A stretch of DNA of 64,000 bases from Poa pratensis (lineage: Eukaryota; Streptophyta; Magnoliopsida; Poales; Poaceae). The stretch is taken from positions 40,422,489 through 40,486,488 of the forward strand of contig CAMZMU010000020.1 in assembly GCA_947311845.1 (NCBI GenBank), read 5' to 3'. Below, piece after piece: positions 47,284 to 58,409 of the stretch (its first letter is position 1; each line of letters starts with the position of its first letter). The position numbers were made by a program, and so were the translations under genes. The notes under the pieces are model-generated. The model had not been told where the DNA came from. It ran no database searches and saw only the letters and a program-made list of their open reading frames with translations.

Positions 47284-47830
47284 AGGTTGTGTAGTCGCTA
47301 AGTTGGAGTCATACACGTACTATTATGTCAGTTTTCTTTCCACTGAGTTGTCAGAGGGAACATGCAGTAAGACGGAAAGGCCAGTCCTGCCGACTCCAGG
47401 GAGTCGGCTGGATTGGCGTGCTATAAGACGGAGAGGCCAGTCCGCCGACTCTGAACTGAGCTACGTTTTTGTTGTGATCTACGACATGATGTGTTTTTTT
47501 GTAGGAGGTGGCGGGAATGTGTAGTCGCTAAATTGGAGTCTTACACGTACTATTATGTCAGTTTTCTTTCCACTGAGTTGTCAGAGGAACATGCAGTAAG
47601 ACGGAAAGGCCAGCGACGTGCTGTAAGACGGAGAGGCCAGTCCTGCCGACTCCAGCGAGTCGACTGGATTGACGTGATGTAAGCCGGAGAGGCCAGTCCT
47701 GCCGACTCCAGGGAGTCGGCTGGAATGACGTGCTCTATGACGGAGAGGCCAGCACTGCCGACTCCAGGGAGTCGGCTGGATTGACGTGTTGTAAGACGGA
47801 GAGGCCAGTCCTGCCGACTCCAGGGAGGTG
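47284..47830 (+). repeat. Minisatellite with hairpin-forming units
   Basis: A block of about 100 bp beginning GTAGTCGCTAA.TTGGAGTC is present twice (near 47290 and 47521, period about 231). Each copy is followed by units of about 56-60 bp of the form GTAAGACGGAGAGGCCAGTCCTGCC... . Unit starts are near 47368, 47424, 47597, 47622, 47682, 47737 and 47794. Most units carry GCCGACTCC-AG-GGAGTCGGC (for example 47389-47408, 47701-47720, 47757-47776), whose 9-bp arms can pair. Confidence 0.8.
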
Positions 47831-48540
47831 AGGTGATATTTCCTGTTGGGCAATCCGATTCTGAAGCTGGAACGCAATCTCTTCGTTCACTTCAAACAAA
47901 AGAGCCGTCAAGGCAAAGATTATATCGGAGCCACCGAGATGTTATTTTGTAGCTCGTCATGCTGGCTTTACCAGCGTGTCCTTCCGTCCGCACCATCCGC
48001 CTCGCCGGCTCCCTGGAGTCGGTTTCAAAAGCGTGTGCTTTCAGAGTCGGCCGATAGATCGAAGTCATCCGAATCTATCGGTGATTGCAAACAAATATCA
48101 AACATCTGGAGAACTTTTCTCGCACATCCTCCATCGAGTAGACAAGATTCTTTAAGGTGGAAATCAAGTCGCTCGATGGAGTTGTCTGTCATTTAATGCA
48201 GCGGGTGGGCACTGTTTCTTTACTCTATCGCCGTTCCTGTTTTGCCGGCTCGGTGGTAGTCGGCTTCACGGTGAGTTTCTCACTTAGTCCAGGTACGTCC
48301 CTTCTCCACGGTCGGTCCATACATAATGCACTGGTATTACTCACCAGTTGACGTCCTCTCCACACCATCCAAAAAAAAAGGTTATAAATTCACTGTAAGG
48401 TGATGAAAATAAAAGAAACAGTGACCACATAATGTCTAATGTATATATGCACTCAGGCATCGATTGTACTTGCGCACTGGCTCAGGCATCGATTGCTGAG
48501 TATTTTTTCCGTGAAGAAAGAAAGGCATACGAGGTAACCT
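47831..48540. other. Unassigned region between minisatellite and coiled-coil gene
   Basis: The plus frame 47846-48193 is open but has no recognisable motif. The sequence GCCGGCTCCCTGGAGTCGG at 48003-48021 is another copy of the minisatellite hairpin motif. Confidence 0.3.
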
Positions 48541-48639
48541 AGCTATGGGTAGTTCTGATGAGTCCCAGTTAACACACTCACGCAGGAGCAACACAACGTC
48601 CTTAAGCCGATGACCCTGGAAGGTGACCCTCTCCTTATA

Positions 48640-49312
48640 TTATGCTGGTAGTTTAATTTGTTGATGGGTTCCGAACAGCACCTGACCATACCGATTTTGA
48701 CAGAAGTCCACGTTTCTGTAACGATCGTCCGAGAGATTCGAGGCCGACTCCAGGGAACTGCCAGGATGAGACACACATTTCTCTTGCGTGGCAAGTTCGA
48801 GTTCCCTGCGGAGGAGAACAATGTGCTTGTCTTGCAGCTCGATCTTTTCTTTGAGGACGCGGATGGTCTTCACGAGGCCGCCGTAGATAATTGCTTCCGA
48901 ATTAAGCTTGGCGTAGAGTTCCGATGCCATTGTTTCGCTCTGGGTACGACTGTTTTGAGCTTCCCTCAATCTCCTCCAATTCTCGGTAGACCGTTGGAGG
49001 GCCTTGGCTAGCCGATCGTCTCGGTCTGCCAAACGGGCTCTGAGCGATTCGATGTACACTGTTGTAGCGGTCTTCCTCTCACGCGAAGGGGATTCACCGG
49101 TCCTGCAGGAAGTTATGTACAAGGATGCTTGAATTAGTGTTGTAACAAATCGAAAAGCGGTTGGAAAGGAAGGAGAATGGTAGGATCGGAGGAAAGGAAG
49201 AAGAAAGATGGATGCGGTAGAACAAATGTTGAGATAAATACCTGTCCGCTGTAGCAGATCCTTCTGTGGTCTTCCTTATCTTTGCAGCAGGAGTGCATTC
49301 CGCGGACGACAT
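48640..49312 (-). CDS. Small coiled-coil protein, family not recognised (copy 1)
   Basis: Two exons, 49312-49242 and 49102-48640, with a GT-AG intron join in frame (GACAG|GACCGG) to 177 residues. The N-terminus MSSAECTPAAKIRKTTEGS is basic and short. The centre and C-terminal half form a long heptad-type coiled coil: IESLRARLADRDDRLAKALQRS, NWRRLREAQ, then VLKEKIELQDKHIVLLRRELELA. The end is IKLPA and TAA. There is no membrane segment or signal peptide. It is a paralogue of the gene at 49764-50304, with the same exon layout, N-terminal pattern and coiled-coil end. Function unknown; the lack of stops over 178 codons and the clean intron suggest it is or was recently under selection. It could also be a gene captured by an unrecognised transposon. 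Confidence 0.6.
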
Positions 49313-49763
49313 GGTTGCGTGGTGCCGCGACGAGTAGAGATACACGAGTTCCCGGAGGGAGAAGAGGACTAATTTCCGGACGAAGAGGACATAACTGGAT
49401 TCGCGGTGATAGGGACGACCGAAGGGATGATAGAGATTGGAAGAGGGAGAAAGAGGGAGCGGAGTGGACAAGATGATGAATTGACCTACTTACGCACGCG
49501 TAAGCATGCGTGTGGAATATACGGGGAAATTAATCCACCACCGCACGTCTCGGCTTTGCATTCATCAAATGCACGCACACACGCCGTCTGCCGCGGTTAC
49601 GCGTGGTACACGTTCTGTCGCCGTTACACGTGTGTTGTCCATGTCAATACATACATATGCTTGGCTAAAATGATAGAAAAACACAACGGATAGTACATTG
49701 GGACAAGCCCCAAACTAACGCACGCTCGCGCATGAGCAACGCGGATCGCAGTAGTAACTAGAC

Positions 49764-50304
49764 TTAACCCGATGTCCCTGCTGGGCGCTCCCCTGCTACT
49801 TTGGCCAGTAGTTCGATCTCCTTGCGGATGAGATCAGTTTCCTGGTCTTGCAGGTTAATCTGGTTTTCGAGTTGCTTGATCTGCTTAATCAAGTCCATGT
49901 TGCGTGCTCGGCTCTTATCCAGGTCTCTCATGTACTGTTCTGACCTCTTCTGCGCCGCCTCCGCGTCGGTGTAAGCCCCGTTCGTCAGCTCGAGATACGC
50001 GACAGTTTGCTGGAGGGCCTTGACTGTCTGTTTGGTCTGGGCTGCGTTCTGAATTTCGAGGTATTCGATGATACGCTCCTCTTCCTAAATGGATCCAAAG
50101 CCGACGACGTTGGAACCACTGGCCCTGTAGGATGTATGTCCGAGGACGCATGAATAAATCGAAGCGGTTGTATATATCAAAAGGGAAGTTGTGAAAGATT
50201 GAAAATAAGTGATGAAACAAATACCGGGTTGCTAGGACATCCTCAGATCCTTCCGCGATGCTCTTCCTTTTTCGAGCAGAACAGGAGATCGGTGGAGACG
50301 ACAT
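49764..50304 (-). pseudogene. Small coiled-coil protein, copy 2, one in-frame stop
   Basis: Exons 50304-50225 (MSSPPISCSARKRKSIAEGSED...) and 50124-49764 join in phase to 147 codons (80 + 361 nt), ending VAGERPAGTSG and TAA. The coiled coil reads RIIEYLEIQNAAQTKQTVKALQ, SEQYMRDLDKSRARNMDLIKQI, then LENQINLQDQETDLIRKEIELL; the last block parallels EKIELQDKHIVLLRRELEL of copy 1. A single TAG at 50085-50087, soon after the splice junction, would stop translation. All else is open. An alternative acceptor just at that TAG (ending 50085) is out of phase with the coiled coil. Confidence 0.5.
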
Positions 50305-50789
50305 GGCCGGCCTCACAGGATGGAGAAGAAAAGGATGAGAAGGCGTGCGCCTTGGGAATTTATTGGGGGTCGTCAACCGTCTCGGCTACCAAAATCGAAG
50401 CAGCAAAGGTGAGGAAGAAGGAACGGCCAACGCGATCCCTGTCGGAGTTGGCTCCTCGGGTCCGTGCGTATTCGAGTACCGCTATCTCACGCGATCGAAT
50501 CATGTGTATATATTGGCGGCCTAGGTTTTTTTTCTTGATGCTTGTATTGTGTGTTATTTGTTGTTACGAAATTGTTTATAGTCCTGGGTGGATAATTTTT
50601 TTCGAGTTTACGTATTGATGTAATTATCGTGTGTACGAAGCGTCTGTCTGTGTACCATTAATAAATTTGCTCTCTCAGAAGTGTTTCTGGAGCCGGTTGA
50701 CGCTTTGTTTGATGTTGTGCCATCTGTACTTGGTGCGTGGGAGGCCGCGATGTCGTGATGACGTTCGCTCCTTCCCGAGGCAGGGCGGC

Positions 50790-50927
50790 GAGGGTCTGCG
50801 TATAATCCTTTTTTTAGATGGGACCACCGATTCCATTAAGCATCTGGCAAGCCTGAAGTGCTGGCCACCACAACACGTACATCATCTGGTAACGATTCCG
50901 GCCATAAGAGGGTCTGCGTATAATCCT
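50790..50927 (-). mobile_element. Truncated retroposon with 20-bp target-site duplication
   Basis: GAGGGTCTGCGTATAATCCT occurs at 50790-50809 and 50908-50927. The 98 bases between begin with a short poly(T), i.e. the A-tail of a minus-strand insert of about 91 bp. No family was recognised, and it is probably the 3' end of a LINE, SINE or mRNA. Confidence 0.65.
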
Positions 50928-51264
50928 ATCGGTTAGATGAGTGGATCTTTCAGGCATGCGGTTGCAACAGCGGTTTAAAGACAGACGTAAATAATCCATT
51001 TGACCGTAGGAGTTGTCAACACGAGTACGTTGGTACTTGCATGACATTTAATAGTTGCAAGTATATGTTTTCGGTTTATTATTTGTCTAAGATGGTCCTC
51101 GACCTTACATATGGATATAATTATTTCTACCCGTTGATTATTAGCATCGTGTATGGCATGTCGTCAAAACAAGGCGCACCCCTAAATCTAGTAGTTTTTA
51201 TTATTGAAGTTTAACAACCTATAGAGGAAAAGGCCGATATTTATAATGTGTCAATATCGTAAGA

Positions 51265-51400
51265 AACCATCATGAAATATACTTTCATATTGTGTGCATT
51301 TGTTATCGTAGATGTTGATATTTTGATCAATATAGTTAGTAAAACTTCAGAAAGTTTGACTTTGGTTTTTTATAGACATCTTGTTCTGAAACAGAGGGAG
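51265..51400. mobile_element. Right half of a Stowaway-like MITE
   Basis: The sequence from CATGAAATATACTTTC to GAAACAGAGGGAG followed by TA resembles the right part of the MITE at 43432-43624. The CTCCCTCCG left end was not found. Confidence 0.5.
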
Positions 51401-51402
51401 TA

Positions 51403-53200
51403 CGTCTTGTATGTGCGGAGAAGCTTTTTGACACGCAAACGTGTTCGTTCATAGACTGTCTCTATCTGACAATCTATTGTCTCGGCGTGGCATTGTATAA
51501 CGCATGTGACTCTCTTTTTTCTTAACATAATCGCAAGTATAGCCGACAAATTAATTAAGCATTACACTTTGGCAAGCTTAATTAACAATGTTTTTTTCGT
51601 GAACGGGATAAGGGCCCAAAGGGAAGATTCATTTATCAAGGTTGGATACAATTACAAAGAGGACCCCTAGAGAAGCAGAAATTGCAACATATGCAATACA
51701 TTTAACCTATAAACCTTGCATAAATTCTGAAAAAGCGATCCGGTCCATCTCCACCTTCTTCGCTGGAAGGCCTCGAAACAAACTTGCCACGACTGCACCA
51801 CCAGGGACAAAGCCACTTGGGGTGCAGTCGACAAGGATTGTCGCGCTGAGGCTGAAGATCCTCCACGGCTACAGGAACTGAAGCTCACATATCAGCCATC
51901 TCCGGTGCGTGGAGTGGACCCATTGGCCTCGAGTAGCGGCGGCGCAAACTCGCCGTCGCTTTGGAACTCCACAGGCAAAGCTTCACAAACCTTCCCGTCG
52001 TCGCCAAAACCACTTGCCCCCGTCTCCATCCACTGGAGCATGACTAGCAGCAACTGCATCACCCTCCACCAATGGCCGCCCGACAACCACGATGGCAAAC
52101 TCCCTAGTGCGCCAGTCTGCACATAGGAAATATACGACCTAAACCTAGGGCTACTAGAAGAAAGAATATGTACATGGGGCCGGCCCCTTCCCTCACATCA
52201 TCTCCCAGTGGCGGACCAGCCGGAGAAGAGGGGGGAAGGATCATGTGGAGACGGGGAAGCTCTCACAAATGGGGTGAGGAGAAAGAGACGAGCGAGGAGA
52301 AATGAGAGCCTCCATGTCTGATTTAGTTGTGGCATGTTTGGTTGTTCGCGAGGACGAGTGGATGCAAAATTACCCGCGTGGTTGCTCGCAAGAAGGTTTG
52401 GCCCAAGCTCATGAGAAACTTAAATCACCCAAAAACTTGGTCCATGTAGAACGGCTCAATCAGCCGTTTCTCGATAGCCGGGCCGATGAGAGCACCATGG
52501 GGGAAGAAAGCGTGTGCGGCGATGCGCGGGGATACAACCGATGGCGGGAGACGATATATTGGTGGTGCGGTATGGGGTCAAAACTAGTCTCACCCCCCTC
52601 CTCTTTAGTCGGTAACCTCGAGCTGGAGGACAAACCCCATTATTTCGGCACTAAAGGCGATGGCGGCGATTTAGATCTGAGGTACAACATGGCGCTCGCT
52701 TAGATCATAGGGACGTCCACGACAACAACGACATCGTTCGCGGCAAGGGCGATAAACTCCGGTGGCTCGACCAAGATTTATCTATCCACCGCCTCATCTA
52801 CCGCACCGGCAGGTCGTGGCACTGTTCTCCATGATGGTAAGCATCATTCCCACCTTGCAAAGTGTAGAATAGCACTAGTAACTAGATTTTGCCGTTAGTT
52901 ATGCACCTTGATTTCACTAGGACGAATGCGGCTTCCCCTTCAGGAGCATCACTCATAACTGTGATGTAGGCATGGCTTTCATGATAGACCAGTTCGTCGC
53001 AATTACAAGGATGTAAACCGATCCTGTCCACTTTGGTCCAAGAAGATGATGACCAATCTGACCTAAATCTACAACAACAATGATGTAGAGGCTCTCAACA
53101 TGTTTTCAATGGGTAGAGCCCCTTCTACCAAGTTTGTGTAGATGTTTAGGGAAGGGTTGTTTAATATAGCATGCACACCTTTGTGGAAGAGCAAAAGCAA
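51403..53200. other. Repeat-rich, no intact gene
   Basis: 51590-52130 starts with a poly(T)-like stretch and GTGAACGGGATAAGGGCCCAAAG, suggesting an old minus-strand retroposed sequence. A lone CAGTGGCGGACCAGCCGG near 52206 resembles a hAT terminus. 52300-52860 has gene-like GC content but only short frames and no recognised domain. Confidence 0.3.
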
Positions 53201-53219
53201 TATTCCTACAAGTTGTAGG

Positions 53220-55190
53220 TCATAACTAGAGGGTTCAGAGTGATTCACATCACATTTTCAGGAGATCATGTGCGATAATATCCATGTATTTTAAGAAAGT
53301 TTTGTATGCTGTCGGAGAACTCAGAGGAGAGATGATCAAGACACCATCTCGTCAAACTCCACAAAAGATACGAAAAAACTATCCATATTTCAAGGTGAGC
53401 AAACAAATCTGTTAGTTCATACCATGAAATCATTTATTTGATGTGTAACATAAGTTTTTGTTCATGTGAATATGATTATATAGGTGCAATTTATGATATT
53501 GATGTGACTGCTAGAGTGCCGAGGTCAGAGTCTGCCGCATACTAGGGTCAAAAGCACTACACCAACCAAAATGTGCTTGCGACTATTGATTTCGATATAA
53601 AATTCATATATGTGCTAGCTAGTTGGGAACCATCTACCCATGCAAGCATCCAGTGGCGGAGCTAGGAAATTATCAAAGGGTGTGCCACCGGCGAAATATT
53701 TTTTTGACAACACATGTAATCCAAAATTATACGGAAAGAACAATGTAAATAAGTTGAAGTCTCACAATATTATAGCTCACCAAATATGTTTGACAAATAA
53801 CAACACATGTAATCCACAATTGTACGGAAAGAACAATGTAAATTTTTCTCACCGGGAAATCATGTGAATATGGATTGTTTGGACCTTTTGCAATATATCT
53901 TCTCCGAACATCATCTTGGTCATTGGCATCATAACTTGAAATAGAAATCCTCTTTGCTGGATCACATTCAAATGGGAGATAAGTATCCGCTGACTCTCCA
54001 CTCAGCAAATGGAGTGATGGTGTTGTTGTTGCTTGAGCATCGGTTTCAGTTTCAGCCTCAATACTTGTGTCAACCGGAGGTGGAGAATCTGAAAACTGCA
54101 GCGACTGTCCACTTCTTGGAGTGCCTTCAGCTTGCAAATCAACCACAACTGATTCAGAAGAAGCAAATTTCTTTGCTTCATATTTGCCGAAAAGCGCCGC
54201 AATATGCCACTGCCTCTCTTCATGTTTATCAAATCTACAACAAAAATAACAACAAAACAGATCAAAACTATTAAACTAGTGTATTGACAGAACAAACATA
54301 GCCTAATGCGGTACTGGATGTCTTGGATTGACAGGAAAATAGCTGACCAAAATCGAAACAGAAGCTACTGGCCTATTGCAGTATGAAACAGGGGAAATAG
54401 CTGGGAACTGGGAACTATCTGCGGAATCGGTGTGCTGCTGCTCGGGTTCGGCTGCTCGGCTGGTCGCCCGACTCCTGGACCAGTCGACGTCTCGGCGGAC
54501 GGCGGGGCGGGCTGGCGGCGTCCGGTGACGCCTGGCGCTCGCGAAGGTGCTCGATGCAGCAGGATGTCAACACCGGCGCACGGGATCGCCTGATTGACTA
54601 AGCTGTGCCATGGATTTGCTCCCGCCGCCGGCAGCCGAGTGGAAGGGGCGACGAATTTAGGGATCGAGGATTCAAGGGTGAGAGCGCTTGGCCCAAAGGG
54701 GAATCGAGGTCGGGGACGAGGGCGCGAGGCAGATGCGAATATGCGATGCGAGAGGAAGGAGCCGGCCAGGCCAGGGAGCACATCAGCGCATGGGCCCAGG
54801 GTGGACTTTTCTTTTTCTTCTTACTAGGATTTTGATTATTTTTTACTCGCTGTTAACTACTCCCAAAAAATTCACAGAAATTCTGGGTGTGCCAGGGCAC
54901 ACCCGGCACACCCGCTAGCTCCGCCACTGCAAGCATCCTTGCTCACAACAATGAGATTAATATTTCAGATGGCAAGTTCTATCTAGAAGATGCAGGACAT
55001 ACATTTTGTCTTGATGTTCTTCCACTTTCGGATGTACATGTACCGTTTGAATAAATTCTCTCAAGGCACTGTACTAAGAATGCCAAACAATTAGTCAATG
55101 TGAGACACTCTGACGTTAGAGTTACGGTTGAGATGGCATTTACTGTTTTGAAGAACAGATTTAAGACCACGCAAGTTATGTTTGTTTTGA
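53220..55190 (+). pseudogene. PIF/Harbinger transposase relic, split by hAT element
   Basis: Before the hAT insertion: RQTPQKIRKNYPYFK (53350-53395), a likely intron 53396-53484 (GT...ATAG), then AIYDIDVTARVPRSESAAY*GQKHYTNQNVLATIDFDIKF (53485-53605). After it: NNEINISDGKFYLEDAGHTFC (54950-55010) and NAKQLVNVRHSDVRVTVEMAFTVLKNRFK (55080-55170). These are DDE_4/HARBI1-type motifs (the IDGTH-like first acid, and the YLGDAG-like and ERAFG-like blocks). Stops (for example 53544 and 55052) and substitutions show it is dead. It differs from the Harbinger copy at 18444. Confidence 0.7.
53651..54929 (-). mobile_element. hAT transposon, internally deleted, nested in Harbinger relic
   Basis: The 15-bp terminal inverted repeats CAGTGGCGGAGCTAG (left) and CTAGCTCCGCCACTG (right) are flanked by the 8-bp target duplication CAAGCATC (53643-53650 and 54930-54937). 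The 8-bp duplication marks the hAT superfamily. The minus strand keeps only the N-terminus of a TTF-zinc-finger/hAT transposase: MKRGSGILRRFSA (about 54225), then one frame over FASSESVVVDLQAEGTP, and DPAKRISISSYDANDQDDVRRRYIAKGPN (about 53890-53965). The catalytic and dimerisation parts are gone. Confidence 0.85.
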
Positions 55191-55826
55191 ATAACTGGAT
55201 CTTGTACTCCGAGGAAAGAAATCCGAATGAAAACATGTAGGTTCGGCTAACTAATTCGTTATAGAAGGGAAGATTTATTTTCCAGTACACGCAAATCATT
55301 TTGTGAGATGGAGAAGAGAATGGCCACCCAAAGCAGTTGGCCACCACCAGAACTGCGGCGGAATCTAGACGGGGCTCCATCCGGCCACGGACGTCTCTTC
55401 CGGCGTGTTCGGAAGTTGGGATACCCTGTGTCGCTGCCATGGCCCCACGGTAGGAAGCACGGCTCTTGGTCCGAGTTCCACGCGACGCGATCACCTCCAC
55501 CACAATAATCATCCATCACGCTGATAATCCAGGAACAAATAATTATCCCGGGTGGGTACGCAAGGATCTCAGGCGAGCACACAACGCCGAGACGGCTCCC
55601 CCACCACGGGATGGCGCGGGCGCGCGAGATCCACAGGCCTCCTCACGCGGTTGTCGTCGTCGACACCTGCCAGCCAGCCACGACGGATGAATAAAACCAC
55701 GCCAGCGGCAGCCAGAATTTACATAGCGTCAGTGAGAAAGAAAAAGCTTAGCCATACCAGCCAGCGTCAGCGCGCGTGTGTGGTGGGAAGTGGGGTTAGT
55801 GTACCGGAGGCGAGGGGCTCCTTGCG
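55191..55826. other. Upstream region of Mpv17 gene
   Basis: GC-rich sequence with no recognised coding domain. The part next to 55827 probably holds the promoter and 5' UTR of the Mpv17/PMP22 gene. Confidence 0.35.
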
Positions 55827-57882
55827 ATGGCGGCAGCCGTGGCGACCGTGGCCTCCACCCCTGCCTCCAGGCGGCTCCCCGCCCACCCCCTCTCCGCCTC
55901 CACCGCCGCGCCCTCTCTCATCCGCCTGGCCGGATCCTCCAGGCGCCTCAGCCGGGCCCTTCGCGTCTCGGCCGCCGCGGAGGAGGCCCACGTGCTGCCG
56001 GGCCGGGCGTTGGCGAGCTGGAGATGGTGCCGACGGGGCTGCTGGATGAGCTGCCGGACGTCCCGCTCGGGGGCGGCCAGCTCGACCTCGGAGGGCTCGC
56101 CTTCCAGGGCGACATGGGCGGGGAATTCGGCGCGCCCGGCGGGGCCGGCGACGGCGGCAACAAGATGATCGATCGCGTCATCAACACGGCCATCGTGCTC
56201 GGCGCCAGCACCTACGCGCTCACCAAGCTCCTCACCGTCGACCAGGACTACTGGCATGTACGGACCTTCTTGATTTAATTTGAGCATCCCTTGTTCTAAA
56301 TCTAATTGCTGCTCCTGATCTTCACTGGACCTCTGTTTTGGGATACTTCTTGATTGGATTGGATTGGATGCAGGGATGGACCATCTTTGAGATCCTGCGC
56401 TACATGCCGGAGCACAACTGGTCCGCCTACGAGGAGGCCCTCAAGACCAACCCGGTTCTTGCCAAGATGATGATTAGTGGCGTCGTTTATTCCCTCGGTG
56501 ACTGGATAGCCCAGGTGCCAATCCAGTTCCATTTTCCTTGACCTTCTTATTTTCCTGCCTAATACGTACTACCATTTCTGCTGCTGCGATTCCTAATTCT
56601 GTTGGTTGTTTGCGTTGCTTGTGCTTGCAGTGTTACGAAGGGAAGCCCATCTTTGAGTTTGACCGCACTCGTATGTTCCGGTCTGGCCTCGTTGGGTTCA
56701 CGCTTCACGGATCCCTTTCGCACTACTACTACCATTTCTGCGAGGTAACCAGCGTTGTCTTCTTACACACTTAGCTGACTTGTAGATGCTTCTGCTTTGT
56801 TGATGTGGTAACTAAACTGAGATGATGAGTGTATCAATTTTCTTGCATCAGTCGTTGTTCCCATTCAAGGATTGGTGGGCTGTCCCTGTAAAGGTTGCAT
56901 TTGATCAGACGGCTTGGTCTGCGCTATGGAACAGCATCTACTTCGTGGCCTTAGGCTTCCTCCGTTGGGAATCTCCATCCACCATATTCAGCGAGCTCAA
57001 GTCTACGTTCTTTCCCATGCTTACTGTAAGCCTCAGACTACTTTGAATTGTGAATTATGCTTCTTTCGTTGTGCGTATCTAAGTACTCCTACCTTAGGTG
57101 TCGGGAGCTGTGAATGTTGACAGTCTTAGTTTCTTGGTATATTATCGCCTATTCGGGTAGGAATTGCATAACTTACTCGGTTAGATAACAGAGAGCAAAT
57201 TATTACACCGACAAAAGTGTGCTGCCAGTATTCAGTGTTATTTTTTTTTAGAACACAGTATTATTCAGTGTTATTGGCCCTAATGTTGTGCATATCCGTA
57301 TTTTGCATGTACCTACATTTCCTTCAGGTCTAAATATTGAATTTGGAGACTTTTCATGGACTAGTATTCTTGTTTTAACCAGGGTCACTTGAGTAAACCA
57401 CTGTTCTCAAGTGACATATTAAAAACTCAGCTGTAAAGTAACTCAAATGTAAACTATAGGTGGATCACGTCCTATCTTATTGGAGTGCTTACTGCTTGTG
57501 GATCATGTTATATGTTATTCGACGCCCATATTATCTTGCATCCAGACATGAAAAAGTTATAAATGTTGGTTTAATTTTAAATTACAGGCTGGATGGAAGC
57601 TGTGGCCGTTTGCACACTTAATTACATACGGTGTAGTTCCCCTTGAGCAAAGACTTCTGTGGGTCGACTGTGTGGAACTGATCTGGGTCACAATCTTGTC
57701 AACGTAAGCCTGATCATCCTTTCTTATTTACTTTCATAGGATTACTCCTGTAAATCTGTAATCTAGCTTACTACACCCCATACTGAGGGTTACTAAACTT
57801 TATCCCCTTGTTTGATAGTTACTCAAACGAGAAATCTGAAGCAAGGATTTCAGATGGTGCCTCCACAACGACAGACTCAAAG
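55827..57882 (+). CDS. Mpv17/PMP22 family membrane protein with plastid-type N-terminus, one frameshift
   Basis: Mpv17/PMP22 proteins are small four-pass membrane proteins of organelles. Exons: 55827-56257, 56374-56514, 56631-56744, 56852-57025, 57588-57703, 57819-57882, all GT-AG. The N-terminus (MAAAVATVASTPASRRLP..., Ala/Ser/Arg-rich, few acids) looks like a chloroplast transit peptide. The frame changes near 55998-56004: RVSAAAEEAHVLPG is in one frame and VGELEMVPTGLLDELPD in another, one extra base being needed in CCGGGCCGGGCG. Then YALTKLLTVDQDYWHGWTIF, SGVVYSLGDWIAQCYEGKP, RSGLVGFTLHGSLSHYYYHF, FPFKDWWAVPVKVAFDQTAW and AGWKLWPFAHLITYGVVPLEQRLLWVD are typical of the family. The last coding exon is unclear: after DSK the AG at 57992-57993 gives a short tail ending at a TAG near 58033, while another end (DNSR and stop, 57979-57993) would need a non-AG acceptor. 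Confidence 0.8.
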
Positions 57883-58409
57883 GTATACTGCATCATAAAT
57901 AAGTGTGAAGATTCAGTTCAGCTTTCTCATCTGTGTTGCCGTACTGCATACTAACACTCCGAATTGTCCATCTTCTTTCCGGACAACTCCAGATAGCACC
58001 AGGCTTCATGGTATTTCTATTGTATAGATTGTAGTAACAGAAGGTGCTTCATCTTCAATCACTTTGGGCTTGTATAAAATTGTACAGTTAGTTGCCAGCG
58101 CTGCAGGTTTAAGCTTTGGTCTATAGTGAACGAATTGTGCTGGCCAAACAAATCCAAATGAAATTGTGAGATCAACTACTGATGAAAATTTGAGTTGTGC
58201 AAGCTTGTTATGTTGTCGTGTCAAATTAATGGTGCAGGCGGACATTCGGGGGCCGTTTTGTCCTTTAGGGGCGTTTGCGGACCAGCAGCAAAATATTAAG
58301 CGGGCTTTGCGGCACACCCTGGAGACCCCAGTTCGCATATCCTGCTAACTTGGCCCAGCTCGGTTGGACACACGGATGCACCACTCATCCTCAGTTCCTC
58401 ACTGCACGT

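Noticed and set aside
52206..54929. One long hAT element starting at the CAGTGGCGGA near 52206
   Set aside because: The right end matches the start at 53651 better (15-bp repeat plus 8-bp target duplication); the site at 52206 has no matching duplication.
55767..56287. Long minus-strand frames opposite Mpv17 exon 1
   Set aside because: They are antisense shadows of a GC-rich coding exon; the plus strand carries the family motifs.
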